Assembly: GCA_035370245.1 (NCBI GenBank)
Contig: DAOOVO010000106.1
Span: 1-14,369, forward strand
Source of the DNA: Pseudobacteroides sp035370245
GTDB taxonomy: Bacteria > Bacillota > Clostridia > Acetivibrionales > DSM-2933
Length of the DNA stretch: 14,369 nucleotides
Direction: 5' to 3'
The position numbers and the translations under genes were made by a program. Position 1 is the stretch's first letter. Each line of letters begins with the position of its first letter. Shown here one piece after another: positions 14,343-14,369 of this stretch. Under the pieces are notes generated by a model. That model was not told the origin of the DNA. It saw only the letters and a list, made by a program, of their open reading frames with translations, and did not search any database.

Positions 14343-14369
14343 CCCCAATATTTATTGATATTTTAACAA

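Noticed and set aside
1..14369. CRISPR array, tRNA or rRNA genes, intact transposase or integrase
   Set aside because: No regularly spaced repeats, no cloverleaf or rRNA-like sequence, and no transposase or recombinase motifs were seen on either strand.

Overview
The window reads as chromosomal DNA of a low-GC Gram-positive, most likely an anaerobic member of the Clostridia. Supporting signs are the AT-rich genes, strong AGGAGG-type ribosome binding sites, a membrane 4Fe-4S protein, and a terminal repeat relic of a kind I recall from clostridial genomes. No rRNA, tRNA, CRISPR array or intact transposase gene was seen. The content is that of an accessory (defence-island-like) region: four separate helicase genes in 14 kb, two of them fused to nuclease-type domains.

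Region 1 (1-410): non-coding apart from a possible 46-codon C-terminal gene remnant, then a good sigma-A-type promoter (TTGATA-17-TATGAT). Region 2 (411-8558): six tightly spaced plus-strand genes. The order is an unrecognised 320-aa protein, a short RecQ-like helicase without the RecQ zinc cluster, a NERD nuclease-domain/UvrD-like helicase fusion, YjbQ (UPF0047), a RecQ helicase with zinc cluster and a C-terminal phosphoribosyltransferase domain, and a DprA/Smf-like protein. The last two match the architecture of the PsyrTA (RqlHI) toxin-antitoxin/anti-phage pair. The first three may be a second, undescribed module.

Region 3 (8559-9158): a scar. A diverged copy of the first 89 bases of yjbQ is joined to a GNAT acetyltransferase that lacks its N-terminus and probably its C-terminus; a terminator follows. 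The two yjbQ copies are direct repeats bracketing the PsyrTA-like pair. Region 4 (9159-10118): a minus-strand NapH/YccM-like polyferredoxin and its upstream region, with a tiny minus-strand ORF.

Region 5 (10119-14250): a protein I assign to the DUF7309/DUF6930 group, then a 999-aa protein with a WYL-like N-terminus, a UPF1/DNA2-type SF1 helicase core and a C-terminal DUF2726-like PD-(D/E)XK nuclease domain. Region 6 (14251-14369): a GC-richer REP-like repeat relic ending in a terminator-like hairpin.

The likely joint theme is recognition, unwinding and cutting of foreign or damaged DNA. The helicase, nuclease and DprA assignments rest on visible motifs. The anti-phage role is inferred from family knowledge and clustering.
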